A stretch of DNA of 64,000 nucleotides from an uncultured Desulfobacterales bacterium. GTDB taxonomy: Bacteria; Desulfobacterota; Desulfobulbia; Desulfobulbales; Desulfocapsaceae. The notes under the pieces are model-generated. The model did not search any database. It saw only the letters and a list, made by a program, of their open reading frames with translations, and was not told where the DNA came from. The stretch is from the NCBI GenBank assembly GCA_937915545.1, contig CALGIJ010000019.1:372001-436000 (forward strand). The letters are read 5' to 3'. The position numbers and the translations under genes were made by a program. This document shows, piece after piece, positions 39,272 through 49,756 of the stretch; within the stretch, counting starts at the first letter, position 1; every line of letters starts with the position of its first letter.

Positions 39272-40861
39272 CTACAGCGCCAGCCCCATGGGCGGGGTCT
39301 GGAAGATGCGCCCATCCATGAGACGCGGGCTGCCCTTGATGATCGGCGCAAAGTCCATATGGGCAAGGATGTCCTTCTCCAGGTTTATGCCCGGGGCGAT
39401 CTCGGTCAGCTCGAGACCCTCCCTGGTCAGGGCGAAGACGCAGCGCTCGGTGACGTAGAGGACAATCTGCCCCTTGCTGAAGGCATAGGGGCCGGAGAAA
39501 GTGACGTGCTCGACATGGTCGACGAACTTCTTGGTGCGGCCTTCCTTGACGATGACCAGCTTGCCGTCGTCGACGGCGATCTCCAGACCGCCGGTGGTGA
39601 AGGTGCCGACGAAGACCACCTTCTTGGCGTTCTGGCTGATGTTGATGAAGCCGCCGGCTCCGGCGAGGCGCGGCCCGAACTTGCTGACGTTGAGGTTGCC
39701 GTGGCGGTCGGCCTGGGCGAGGCCGAGGAAGGCGAGGTCGAGGCCGCCGCCGTCGTAGAAGTCGAACTGCGAGGGCTGGTCGATGAGCGCGTCGGTGTTG
39801 AAGGCGGCGCCGAAATTGAGGCCGCCGGCGGGCAGACCGCCGATGACGCCGGGCTCGGCGGTGAGGGTGATGTCGTCGAGGATGCGTTCTTCGTTGGCGA
39901 TGTTGGAGATCCCCTCGGGCATGCCGATGCCGAGGTTGACGATGGCTCCGGCGGCGAGTTCGAAGGCGGCGCGGCGGGCGATGATCTTGCGGTCGCCCAT
40001 GTCGATCTGCGGCAGGGACTGCAGCGGCACCTTGAGCTCGCCGCTGAACGAGGGGTTGTACTGGGTGCCGAAGGTCTGCCAGTGGCAGTGCGGCTCGGAG
40101 ACGACGACGCAGTCAACGAGGATGCCGGGGATCTTCACCTGGCGGGCGTTGAGGCTGCCGCGGGCGGCGACCCGCTCCACCTGGACGATGACCAGACCGC
40201 CGGAGTTGTGGGCGGCGGTGGCGATGGCCAGGGCCTCGAGGGTCAAGGCCTCGCGCTCCATGGTGATGTTGCCGTCGACGTCGGCGGTGGTGCCGCGCAA
40301 CAGGGCGACATTGATGGGGAAGGTGCGGTAGGCGAGATACTCCTTGCCGTCGAAGGAGATCAACTCGACGAGGTCCTCCTTGGTGATGTCGTTGATCTTG
40401 CCACCGCCATGGCGCGGGTCGACGAAGGTGCCGAGGCCGACGGTGGTGATGGTGCGCGGTTTGCCGGCGGCGATGTCGCGGTAGAGGTGGGAGATCACCC
40501 CCTGGGGCAGGTTGTAGCCCTCGATCTGGTTGTCGAGGGCGAGGTTCTGCAGCTTCGGCACCAGTCCCCAGTGGCCGCCGACGACACGGCGCACCAGGCC
40601 GAGGTGGCCCATGTGATTGAGCCCGCGTTCCTTCCCATCACCCTGGCCGGCGGCGTAGACCAGGGTGAGGTCGCGGGGCGAGCCGCTGGCCAGGAACTCC
40701 TCTTCCAGGGCCACCGCCAGACCTTCGGGAAAGCCGGTACCGACAAAGCCGCCGGTGGCGACCGTGTCGCCGGTGTTGATGAGACGAACCGCTTCCTGGG
40801 CGGTGACGACTTTTTCCCTGCGCTGCCGCCGGGTTGTCTGTGCTGTGGCCGAGATAGTCAT
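39272..40861 (-). CDS. Acyl-CoA:carboxylate CoA-transferase, propionate-CoA-transferase/YdiF type
   Basis: A 529-residue family I CoA-transferase with both halves in one chain. The N-terminal half (about 20-290) has TGGFVGTGFPEGLAVALEE. The C-terminal half has NLGIGMPEGISNIANEE, whose GMPE carries the expected catalytic glutamate, then GLPAGGLNFGAAFN. It moves CoA between acetyl-, propionyl-, butyryl- or 3-oxoacyl-CoA and free short-chain acids. It runs leftward from its own sigma-54-type promoter at 40939-40954, back to back with an SDR gene. Start 40861 gives MTISATAQ and a weak GGGAACG ribosome site. The exact substrate pair is unknown. Confidence 0.9.
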   Translation of the reverse strand: MTISATAQTTRRQRREKVVTAQEAVRLINTGDTVATGGFVGTGFPEGLAVALEEEFLASGSPRDLTLVYAAGQGDGKERGLNHMGHLGLVRRVVGGHWGLVPKLQNLALDNQIEGYNLPQGVISHLYRDIAAGKPRTITTVGLGTFVDPRHGGGKINDITKEDLVELISFDGKEYLAYRTFPINVALLRGTTADVDGNITMEREALTLEALAIATAAHNSGGLVIVQVERVAARGSLNARQVKIPGILVDCVVVSEPHCHWQTFGTQYNPSFSGELKVPLQSLPQIDMGDRKIIARRAAFELAAGAIVNLGIGMPEGISNIANEERILDDITLTAEPGVIGGLPAGGLNFGAAFNTDALIDQPSQFDFYDGGGLDLAFLGLAQADRHGNLNVSKFGPRLAGAGGFINISQNAKKVVFVGTFTTGGLEIAVDDGKLVIVKEGRTKKFVDHVEHVTFSGPYAFSKGQIVLYVTERCVFALTREGLELTEIAPGINLEKDILAHMDFAPIIKGSPRLMDGRIFQTPPMGLAL

Positions 40862-40938
40862 ACGCGTTCCCAATCTCTGTTGAAGGGGGAGGAAAATGGC
40901 CGCGGCGGGGCCGTGACCGGAGCATCTATCGCCGCCAA

Positions 40939-40954
40939 AGCAAGAACAGTGCCA
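40939..40954 (-). promoter_or_regulatory. Sigma-54 promoter of the CoA-transferase gene
   Basis: On the minus strand 40954-40939 read TGGCACTGTTCTTGCT, one mismatch (position 7) from TGGCACG-N4-TTGCW, with exact GG/GC spacing. The start would be near 40927, about 65 bases before the ATG. Confidence 0.88.
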
Positions 40955-40968
40955 GGGTCGGGAGGCAT

Positions 40969-41047
40969 CGCCGCAGCGGCGTGCCTTCCCTTCACCGCAC
41001 TGGCGTGCATCTTGCAAATTGGCGCTGACCCCGCCGCAGCGGTGGGG
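40969..41047. repeat. Two CCGCAGCGG palindromes around the divergent sigma-54 promoters
   Basis: CGCCGCAGCGGCG (40969-40981) is a perfect palindrome around a central A. A second copy, with flanking CCCC/GGGG arms and one wobble, spans 41029-41047. Their centres (40975 and 41038) are 63 bases apart, six helical turns. They could bind the NtrC-type regulator encoded at 41938, but the G+C-rich background weakens the case. The SDR leader also holds hairpins at about 41059-41075 (CCGGGCG/CGCCCGG) and 41096-41111 (GCGGCG/CGCCGC), the latter just before the ribosome site. Confidence 0.4.
41001..41016 (+). promoter_or_regulatory. Sigma-54-type promoter of the SDR gene
   Basis: TGGCGTGCATCTTGCA matches the sigma-54 consensus except for two positions in the -24 box (GT for AC); the essential GG and GC keep their spacing. 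The start would be near 41028, about 95 bases before the ATG. Only 46 bases separate it from the leftward sigma-54 promoter. Confidence 0.7.
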
Positions 41048-41123
41048 CTCAGGTGGGCCGGGCGCTCCGCCCGGAGAGTGTCAACCAGCAGAGAGGCGGC
41101 GCGTGCGCCGCAAAGGAGAAGAT

Positions 41124-41918
41124 ATGCTGCAGATAGAAAATTCGGTGGCGGTGATCACCGGCGGCGGCAGCGGCATCGGCCGTGCCCTGGCCGAGTTCTG
41201 GCTGGCCCGGGGTGGCAAGGTGGTCATCGCCGATATCGCCGAGGGTCCGCTTCAGCAGGCGGCGGAGGAGATGCGCCAGGGGGGCGGCGAGGTGGTCGCC
41301 GAGGTGTGCAACGTCACCGTCGAGGCCGACTGCCAGCGCCTCGCCGAGAAGGCCATCGCCGCTTTCGGGGCCATCAATCTGGTGGCGCCCTTCGCCGGCA
41401 TCACCAGCGACGCGATGATGCTCAAGGTCGACCGCGACAGTGGCAAGGTGGTCGGCAAGATGTCTCTGACGCAGTTCCAGAAGGTGGTCGACATCAATCT
41501 CACCGGTGTCTTCCTCACCGTGCGCGAATGCGTCGAGCAGATGGTCAACCATGGCTGCCGCGGCCTGGTCTGCCTGGTCTCCTCCACCGGGTCGCTGGGC
41601 ACCGCCGGACAGCTCAACTATTCCTCCACCAAGGCGGCCATGGCGGTCATGCCCAAGGTGCTCACCGCCGAGTTCTTCCGTCGCGGCCTGTCCGACAGGA
41701 TCCGCTGCAACGCCGTGGCACCCGGCTATGTCGGCACGCCGATGGTCAAGAACATGGACGCCAAGGTGCTCGGCAAGATCGTCGAGCAGGTGCCCATCGG
41801 CCGCCTTGTCGAGCCCGAGGAGGTGGTCTCTCTGGTGGCCGAGCTCTACCGCAACGAGGCCATGGCCGGGGAAACGGTGTTCATCCACGGCGGCCTGCGC
41901 CTCGGTTCCAAGGGCTAG
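41124..41918 (+). CDS. Short-chain dehydrogenase/reductase (FabG/3-hydroxyacyl type)
   Basis: A 264-residue NAD(P)-dependent Rossmann-fold enzyme. The cofactor site is TGGGSGIGRALAEF and the catalytic Ser-Tyr-Lys lies in LVSSTGSLGTAGQLNYSSTKAAM, followed by NAVAPGYVGTPM. The usual NNAG motif is altered to PFAG, which may affect the catalytic tetrad asparagine. It probably oxidises or reduces a 3-hydroxyacyl compound, consistent with the divergent CoA-transferase gene. The ATG at 41124 is chosen because AAAGGAG lies just before it; a start 105 bases upstream would lie before the predicted transcription start. Confidence 0.88.
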   Translation: MLQIENSVAVITGGGSGIGRALAEFWLARGGKVVIADIAEGPLQQAAEEMRQGGGEVVAEVCNVTVEADCQRLAEKAIAAFGAINLVAPFAGITSDAMMLKVDRDSGKVVGKMSLTQFQKVVDINLTGVFLTVRECVEQMVNHGCRGLVCLVSSTGSLGTAGQLNYSSTKAAMAVMPKVLTAEFFRRGLSDRIRCNAVAPGYVGTPMVKNMDAKVLGKIVEQVPIGRLVEPEEVVSLVAELYRNEAMAGETVFIHGGLRLGSKG

Positions 41919-41937
41919 GCCGTTCGCTGCGGGCTCG

Positions 41938-43404
<1,467 letters not shown>

Positions 43405-43408
43405 GGGG

Positions 43409-46057
43409 TCACGCCTCGTCGAGGATGGTGTTGATGGTCAGGGTGAGGTCGATGGTGTCGTAGGGCTTGATGAAGACGCGGCGGATAGAGGGCATGTTCT
43501 GCGCCGCCTTGAGGGCGTCCTCGCGCCCGGAGATGAGGATCGACGGCAGGCGCGGGTTGAAGGCGTGGATTCGGCGGATGAGCTCGACGCCGTTGATGCC
43601 CGGCATGTCGTAGTCGGTGATGAGCAGGTCGAAGCGTTCCGCATCGTTCTGCATCAGGGCCAGGGCTTCCTCCGGGGAGGCCAGGGCGGTGACATGGTAG
43701 CCGACGTTGGCGAGGATGCGCGGGGTGGTGTTGAGCTGGTCTTCCTCGTCCTCGACGAAGAGGATGGTGCCGCCGCGGCTGGCGATGAAGTGGCGGCGCT
43801 CCTCGCTGCGTTCCTCCTCGGCGGCGATGCGCGGGAAGAACAGCTTGAAGGAGGTCTCCCTGCCGGGGACGCTGTCGACGCGCAGCCCGCCCTGGTGGGC
43901 TTTGACGATGCCGTGTACCACGGCGAGGCCGAGGCCGGTGCCCTCGCTCTTGTCCTTGGTGGAGAAGAAGGGGTCGAAGATCTTGTCGAGGATGTCGGCG
44001 GCGATGCCCGGGCCGTTATCGCTGACGGAGAGCTGGATGTACTCGCCGGCCTCGAGGTTGAGCGGCGTTGCTTCCTCGGGCGAGAGAACCTTGTCCTCGA
44101 GGCGGAGGTTGAGTACGCCGCCATACTCGCGCATCGCCTGGAAGGCGTTGGTGCAGAGGTTCATCACCGCCTGGTAGATCTGCGTCGGGTCGGCGTGCAC
44201 GGTGCCGATGTTGGGGGAGATATGCGAACGCACCTTGATGTTGCCGGGCAGCGAGATCTCCAGCAGGCCGATGACCTCGGTGACCACCGCGGTGAGGTTG
44301 GTGGGGCGGAAGCCCTCCTGGGAGGGCTTGCTGAAGGCAAGGATCTGCTTGACGACGCGGCCGCCGCGGCGTGCCGCCTTGAGCACCCGCTCGAGGTCGC
44401 GGGCCGTCTGCGACTCGGGGTCGACGTCGCCGATGGCCAGCTCGGTGGAGTTGATGATCGAGGTGAGGATGTTGTTGAAGTCGTGGGCGATGCCTCCGGC
44501 GAGGGTGCCGATGGCCTCCATCTTCTGCGACTGCAGCAGCTGTTTTTCGAGGTCGAGCTCGCGGGTGATGTTCTCGGCGGTGCTGAGGATGCCGACGATC
44601 CTGCCGGCCTGGTCGCGGAGCGGCACTTTGCTGACCTCGATCCAGGCGACGTTGCCGCGATAGTCGGTGAGCTGGCGCCGCACCTTGCGGAAGGCCTGGC
44701 GGTTGTTGACCACCTCGTGGTCGGCGTACTGTGACCAGCGCACGTAGTCCTGGTCGCTGATGACGTCGCGGGTGGTCTTGGCGATGAGTTCGCTGGGGTC
44801 GTTCAAGCCGAAGAAGGTGGCGAAGGTGCGGTTGGCGCCGAGATAGCGCGAGTTGAGGTCCTTCCACGAGACCAGCTGCGGGTTGGTGTCCATGAGGGTC
44901 TCCTGGAAGGAGAGCTGGTCCTTGATGCGCCGCTCGACGCGGCGCCGGCCGATCATGGTGATCACCAGGAAGATCGAGCTGATGAAGAGCAGCAGGGTAC
45001 TGGTGATGATTGTCCAGAAAAGCTCCTTGGGCAGTTCATAGAAGGCCTTGGGGGCGTTGATGAGGGTGGCCCCCTCGGGCAGGAGCCGCTCGGGGATGTG
45101 CAGCTGCTGCATCACCTGGTAGTCGAAGAGCGGGCTGCCCGAGGGCTGGCGCAATACCGGGATGGTCTCGGCGGGCGTGCCGGCGAGGATCCGCAGGGCC
45201 ATTTCGGCGGCGATGCGCCCATGCCGCGTCCCCGAGATCATCGAGCCGCCGACGGCGCCATGGCCGAGGAGGAACTCCCACGAGGTGTAGAGGGGGACGC
45301 TGGAGCGCCGCGACAGGGCGCGCATCACCTCCTCGGCGGTGTAAATGTGGTTGTTGATGATCTGGTAGTAGGGGATGAAGAAGCAGAAGCTGTCCGCGGG
45401 CAGCTTTTCCACCCGTCGCTCGGCCTCGTCGAGGGCGATTTGCACCCAGTAGTCCACCGCCAGGCGGTCGCGGTAGCGGGGTTCGAGATCCTCGATCTGC
45501 TTGCGGATGGCGCGGCCGGCGGTGGAGTCGTCACCGACCACCACCATGCGCCGTTTTTCGGGGTGCAGGCGCAGCACCACGTCGATGGTGCCGAGGAGGT
45601 CAAAGGCCTCGATGACCCCGGTGAGGTTGCCGCGGGCGAGTTGCTCCTCGCCGAGGTCGTTGATGCCGCAAAAGACGATGGGCGTGCCGGGAAAGAGCTG
45701 CGGGCGCGCGTCGAGGGCGAAGCGCAGGGCGTCGTCGTCGGAGACGATGACCACGTCGAAACGCTCGCCGAGGTACTTCCTGCGGAAGACCTCGAGCAGC
45801 CCGGAGATGACCGGGGCGGTGTTGTAACGCTTGGCGTCGAGATATTCGACCTGGAGGTCGATCTTGTAAGGCCCCTCGTCGAGGGTGGCGCGGATGCCGT
45901 CGTGGATGGAGTCCGACCACTGGTAGCCGTGGTGGTAGGAATTGAAATAGAGGACGCTCTTCTTCTCCCGCGAGTCGGCGCGAAGCTCTGGCGCCTGGGC
46001 GAAGAGGATGCAGCCGAGAACGATGAGGAAAAGGGCAGGAAAGCGGGTCATGGTCAT
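43409..46057 (-). CDS. Hybrid sensor histidine kinase with ABC-type substrate-binding sensor domain
   Basis: An 882-residue membrane kinase. A signal-anchor (about 1-27) precedes a periplasmic domain (about 30-330) of the ABC_sub_bind type (SVLYFNSYHHGYQWSDSIHDGI, VIVSDDDALRFAL, GTPIVFCGIND). A TM helix (about 345-370) follows, then a PAS domain, HisKA with the phospho-accepting His in GGIAHDFNNIL, an ATPase domain (DNGPGI, GTGLGLAVVHG) and a C-terminal receiver (LLITDYDMPG). It probably senses a small molecule directly in the periplasm. The paired regulator gene follows by four bases. ATG codons at 46057 and 46051 are both possible starts; neither has a clear ribosome site. Confidence 0.92.
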   Translation of the reverse strand: MTMTRFPALFLIVLGCILFAQAPELRADSREKKSVLYFNSYHHGYQWSDSIHDGIRATLDEGPYKIDLQVEYLDAKRYNTAPVISGLLEVFRRKYLGERFDVVIVSDDDALRFALDARPQLFPGTPIVFCGINDLGEEQLARGNLTGVIEAFDLLGTIDVVLRLHPEKRRMVVVGDDSTAGRAIRKQIEDLEPRYRDRLAVDYWVQIALDEAERRVEKLPADSFCFFIPYYQIINNHIYTAEEVMRALSRRSSVPLYTSWEFLLGHGAVGGSMISGTRHGRIAAEMALRILAGTPAETIPVLRQPSGSPLFDYQVMQQLHIPERLLPEGATLINAPKAFYELPKELFWTIITSTLLLFISSIFLVITMIGRRRVERRIKDQLSFQETLMDTNPQLVSWKDLNSRYLGANRTFATFFGLNDPSELIAKTTRDVISDQDYVRWSQYADHEVVNNRQAFRKVRRQLTDYRGNVAWIEVSKVPLRDQAGRIVGILSTAENITRELDLEKQLLQSQKMEAIGTLAGGIAHDFNNILTSIINSTELAIGDVDPESQTARDLERVLKAARRGGRVVKQILAFSKPSQEGFRPTNLTAVVTEVIGLLEISLPGNIKVRSHISPNIGTVHADPTQIYQAVMNLCTNAFQAMREYGGVLNLRLEDKVLSPEEATPLNLEAGEYIQLSVSDNGPGIAADILDKIFDPFFSTKDKSEGTGLGLAVVHGIVKAHQGGLRVDSVPGRETSFKLFFPRIAAEEERSEERRHFIASRGGTILFVEDEEDQLNTTPRILANVGYHVTALASPEEALALMQNDAERFDLLITDYDMPGINGVELIRRIHAFNPRLPSILISGREDALKAAQNMPSIRRVFIKPYDTIDLTLTINTILDEA

Positions 46058-46406
46058 GGCATTGCAAATAGCGGTCCACAAAGGCAGGAAGAAAAGGGCG
46101 CGCCAGGAGGCGGCCAACCATCCCTTATGGTATCAGGCGGGGCGGGAAAAAGGCAAAAAGGAAGGGATGCTCGGGAGAAAAAGCTGCTCTGCGATCCTCG
46201 TCGGGGGCGGTCGCCTTGGCCTGAGGTCAGGCTTGCGCCGCCCCGGAGGGCGGTTGGAATCCGCCCGGTCCGGCAAGGATATGGCCGTTGTTGCTGTGAC
46301 GCGAAGACGTCCGCTGGTGCCGCGCATCATCATAGGCTGAGCAGCCGTCCCTCCACTCTTCTGCGGGCAGGCTGGCGCAGGGCGGGCTCCGGAGATTGGC
46401 AACGGA
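46058..46406. other. Intergenic region upstream of the sensor kinase gene, with a long nested hairpin
   Basis: 349 bases with no credible gene. At 46204-46244, GGGGCGG pairs with CCGCCCC, then CGC with GCG, then GCCTG with CAGGC around loop AGGT: three stacked helices totalling 15 pairs in 41 bases. Read leftward, a GCTTTTTCTC run lies about 20 bases further on, too far for a classical terminator of the gene ending at 46407. No sigma-54 motif and no strong sigma-70 promoter for the kinase was found. Confidence 0.5.
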
Positions 46407-47153
46407 TCAGGGATAGCCGCTCTCCGCCGGATCTTCGACCACCTCGATCACCCGCCATACCGGGGCGAACTGTGAAGCGTTGGAGAAGACGATACGTCCG
46501 CGGCCCTTGTAGAGGGCGAACATCCGTGCCGTGTCCCCGCCGAAGTAGAAAGGCGCCCAGGCCTTGCCGGTGATGCGCGAGGTGGAGGAGGTGGGGTGGC
46601 CAATGAGGTCGTAGACTTCCTCCATGCTCATTCCCGGATGTATGCGGCTGAAATGGCCCTGCCCCTGCGGGGGGGCGCCGCCCTGGATACGGCCGGGATT
46701 CTGTGGCGGTGCTTCCTGGCGGACCTGGCGCTGCCGCAACTTGTCGAGATCGATGGTGCCGGGGAGATAGGGCTGGGCCTGCCCGGTGGGCAGCATTTCC
46801 AGGGCCGTTTCGGCGTAGCGCCGTACCTTGCGCTCCCGCGCTTTGTCGGCGATCTGCTCGAGCAGCAGCCGGTAGCGGGCGTCGCCGGTGGCCCCCAGGG
46901 CCTTGCACATCCACGAGGTGGCGTCGACCTGGATATAGCCGCCGCGCTGGTAGTTCCGGGACAGCACCTCGGCGAGGACGTCGTAGACGTCGGGATTGCG
47001 TTCGATACCGTTGTAGATGTCCTGAGCAGCCTGGCGCTGCGACTCGGGGCCGCCGTGCACCAGCATGTCGATGGTGCGCTGGCTGGCGGAGAGTGGGGCG
47101 GCGATGAGGAAAGTGATAAGAAGGGCGAGGATGGGCGAGAGGGTGCGTGGCAT
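46407..47153 (-). CDS. Exported protein with helical repeats and a BamE/SmpA-like domain
   Basis: A 248-residue protein with a signal peptide (MPRTLSPILALLITFLIAAPLSASQ) and no lipobox. Residues about 25-130 look like short helical (HEAT-like) repeats (QRQAAQDIYNGIERNPDVYDVLAEVL). A Pro/Gln-rich linker leads to a C-terminal BamE/SmpA-like domain beginning HPGMSMEEVYDLIGHPTS and ending in beta strands. BamE proteins act in outer-membrane assembly, but this is not BamE itself. The second of two adjacent ATGs (47151-47153) lies seven bases after AGGAGG, better than the first. The true function is unknown. Confidence 0.75.
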   Translation of the reverse strand: MPRTLSPILALLITFLIAAPLSASQRTIDMLVHGGPESQRQAAQDIYNGIERNPDVYDVLAEVLSRNYQRGGYIQVDATSWMCKALGATGDARYRLLLEQIADKARERKVRRYAETALEMLPTGQAQPYLPGTIDLDKLRQRQVRQEAPPQNPGRIQGGAPPQGQGHFSRIHPGMSMEEVYDLIGHPTSSTSRITGKAWAPFYFGGDTARMFALYKGRGRIVFSNASQFAPVWRVIEVVEDPAESGYP

Positions 47154-47287
47154 CATGGGGGCCTCCTGGATACGGCGTCTCGGGCGGGCGGGGCCGTGGG
47201 CGTTGCCCCGCCGGGATAACCTTGGCAAAACGCTACCCTGTTCCGCTTCTTCCTGCAATCTGTTTGCCCACAGCTGGCCCAAAAGCA

Positions 47288-47316
47288 CGACGGCCGCCTG
47301 GTGGGGGCGGCCGTCG
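47288..47316 (-). terminator. groESL terminator
   Basis: CGACGGCCGCC (47288-47298) pairs perfectly over 11 bases with GGCGGCCGTCG (47306-47316). On the minus strand TGCTTTT follows. It lies 33 bases after the groEL stop. Confidence 0.8.
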
Positions 47317-47348
47317 TCTCTCCTTGGCGTTGCGCGCCCGGGAGCCGA

Positions 47349-48983
<1,635 letters not shown>

Positions 48984-49001
48984 GGCTCTCTTCCTCCTCT
49001 C

Positions 49002-49292
49002 TTATTCGGAAAGAATTCCCAGGATATCGTCTTCACGCATGATGATGTGTTCGACGCCGTCGATCTTGATCTCCGACCCGGCGTATTTCGAAAAGAGGAT
49101 GCGGTCCCCGGCGGACACCTGCAGCGGGGTACGCTTGCCGTCCTTGTCGGCTTTGCCGGGGCCGGCGGCGACTACTTTGCCCTGCTGCGGCTTTTCCTTG
49201 GCCGAATCGGGAATGATAATGCCGCCGGCGGTTCTGGTCTCTTCCTCGGTACGCAGCACGAGTACCCTGTCATTGAGCGGTTTGATGTTCAT
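49002..49292 (-). CDS. groS: Co-chaperonin GroES (Hsp10)
   Basis: The 96-residue lid subunit of the GroEL chamber, of standard length. NIKPLNDRVLV opens it, TAGGIIIPDSAKEKP is the mobile loop, and IKIDGVEHIIMREDDILGIL closes it. The ATG at 49290-49292 follows AAGGAGAACGTGC. A sigma-70-like promoter lies about 150 bases upstream. I see no CIRCE element (TTAGCACTC-N9-GAGTGCTAA). Confidence 0.99.
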   Translation of the reverse strand: MNIKPLNDRVLVLRTEEETRTAGGIIIPDSAKEKPQQGKVVAAGPGKADKDGKRTPLQVSAGDRILFSKYAGSEIKIDGVEHIIMREDDILGILSE

Positions 49293-49442
49293 TGCACGTT
49301 CTCCTTGCTGAGCGAAGGTAGGTTGATTGGTGTGTTTGGGCGGTGGCACGCGACATCGGCCGGCAGCGGGCGGCTGCCATGGGTCTGCGGGCGATGCCTG
49401 CGGAGTTGCGCGCATCTGCCGCCAGTTTGAAGCCTGGCGACA

Positions 49443-49470
49443 AGAATAATGCCAGTCGGGGGGCTGTCAA
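49443..49470 (-). promoter_or_regulatory. Probable groESL promoter
   Basis: On the minus strand, TTGACA (49470-49465) is followed after 16 bases by TATTCT (49448-49443). The start near 49436 gives a leader of about 145 bases, which contains a hairpin (GGCAGC 49362-49367 with GCTGCC 49373-49378). No heat-shock-specific box is evident. The bases up to the promoter at 49605 contain nothing else I can name. Confidence 0.6.
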
Positions 49471-49604
49471 GATTGCCTTGGCAAAAATCGCCACCTGGCT
49501 ATGAAGGCAAACCGGGTGTAAAAACAGCGCGATGGGCGGGGGAAGGGGGTGCTGACGCCCGCCGCGGGAGTTCCGGCCACAGGCTGGGTGAGAGGCAATT
49601 GGGC

Positions 49605-49633
49605 TTGAGAAAATGACGCCATTAAGCTATACT
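49605..49633 (+). promoter_or_regulatory. Promoter of the LTA-synthase-like gene
   Basis: TTGAGA (49605-49610) is followed after 17 bases by TATACT (49628-49633). The predicted start near 49640 rules out translation from the upstream in-frame codon at 49613 and supports the ATG at 49757. Confidence 0.75.
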
Positions 49634-49756
49634 GATAACTTCTGCACCTGGCGGCGGGGTGCCCAGCCGTTGCCAGCGACGCCGCCGGGAGGCCGCCGCC
49701 CCTCCCGCGCTCCTCAATCACGGTTTTTCCCTGTGCGCATCGGGTGCGTCGAGTCC

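Noticed and set aside
49440..49455. A sigma-54 promoter before groES (TGGCATTATTCTTGT on the minus strand)
   Set aside because: The essential GC at -12 is GT, no activator gene is nearby, and a better TTGACA-16-TATTCT promoter overlaps it.
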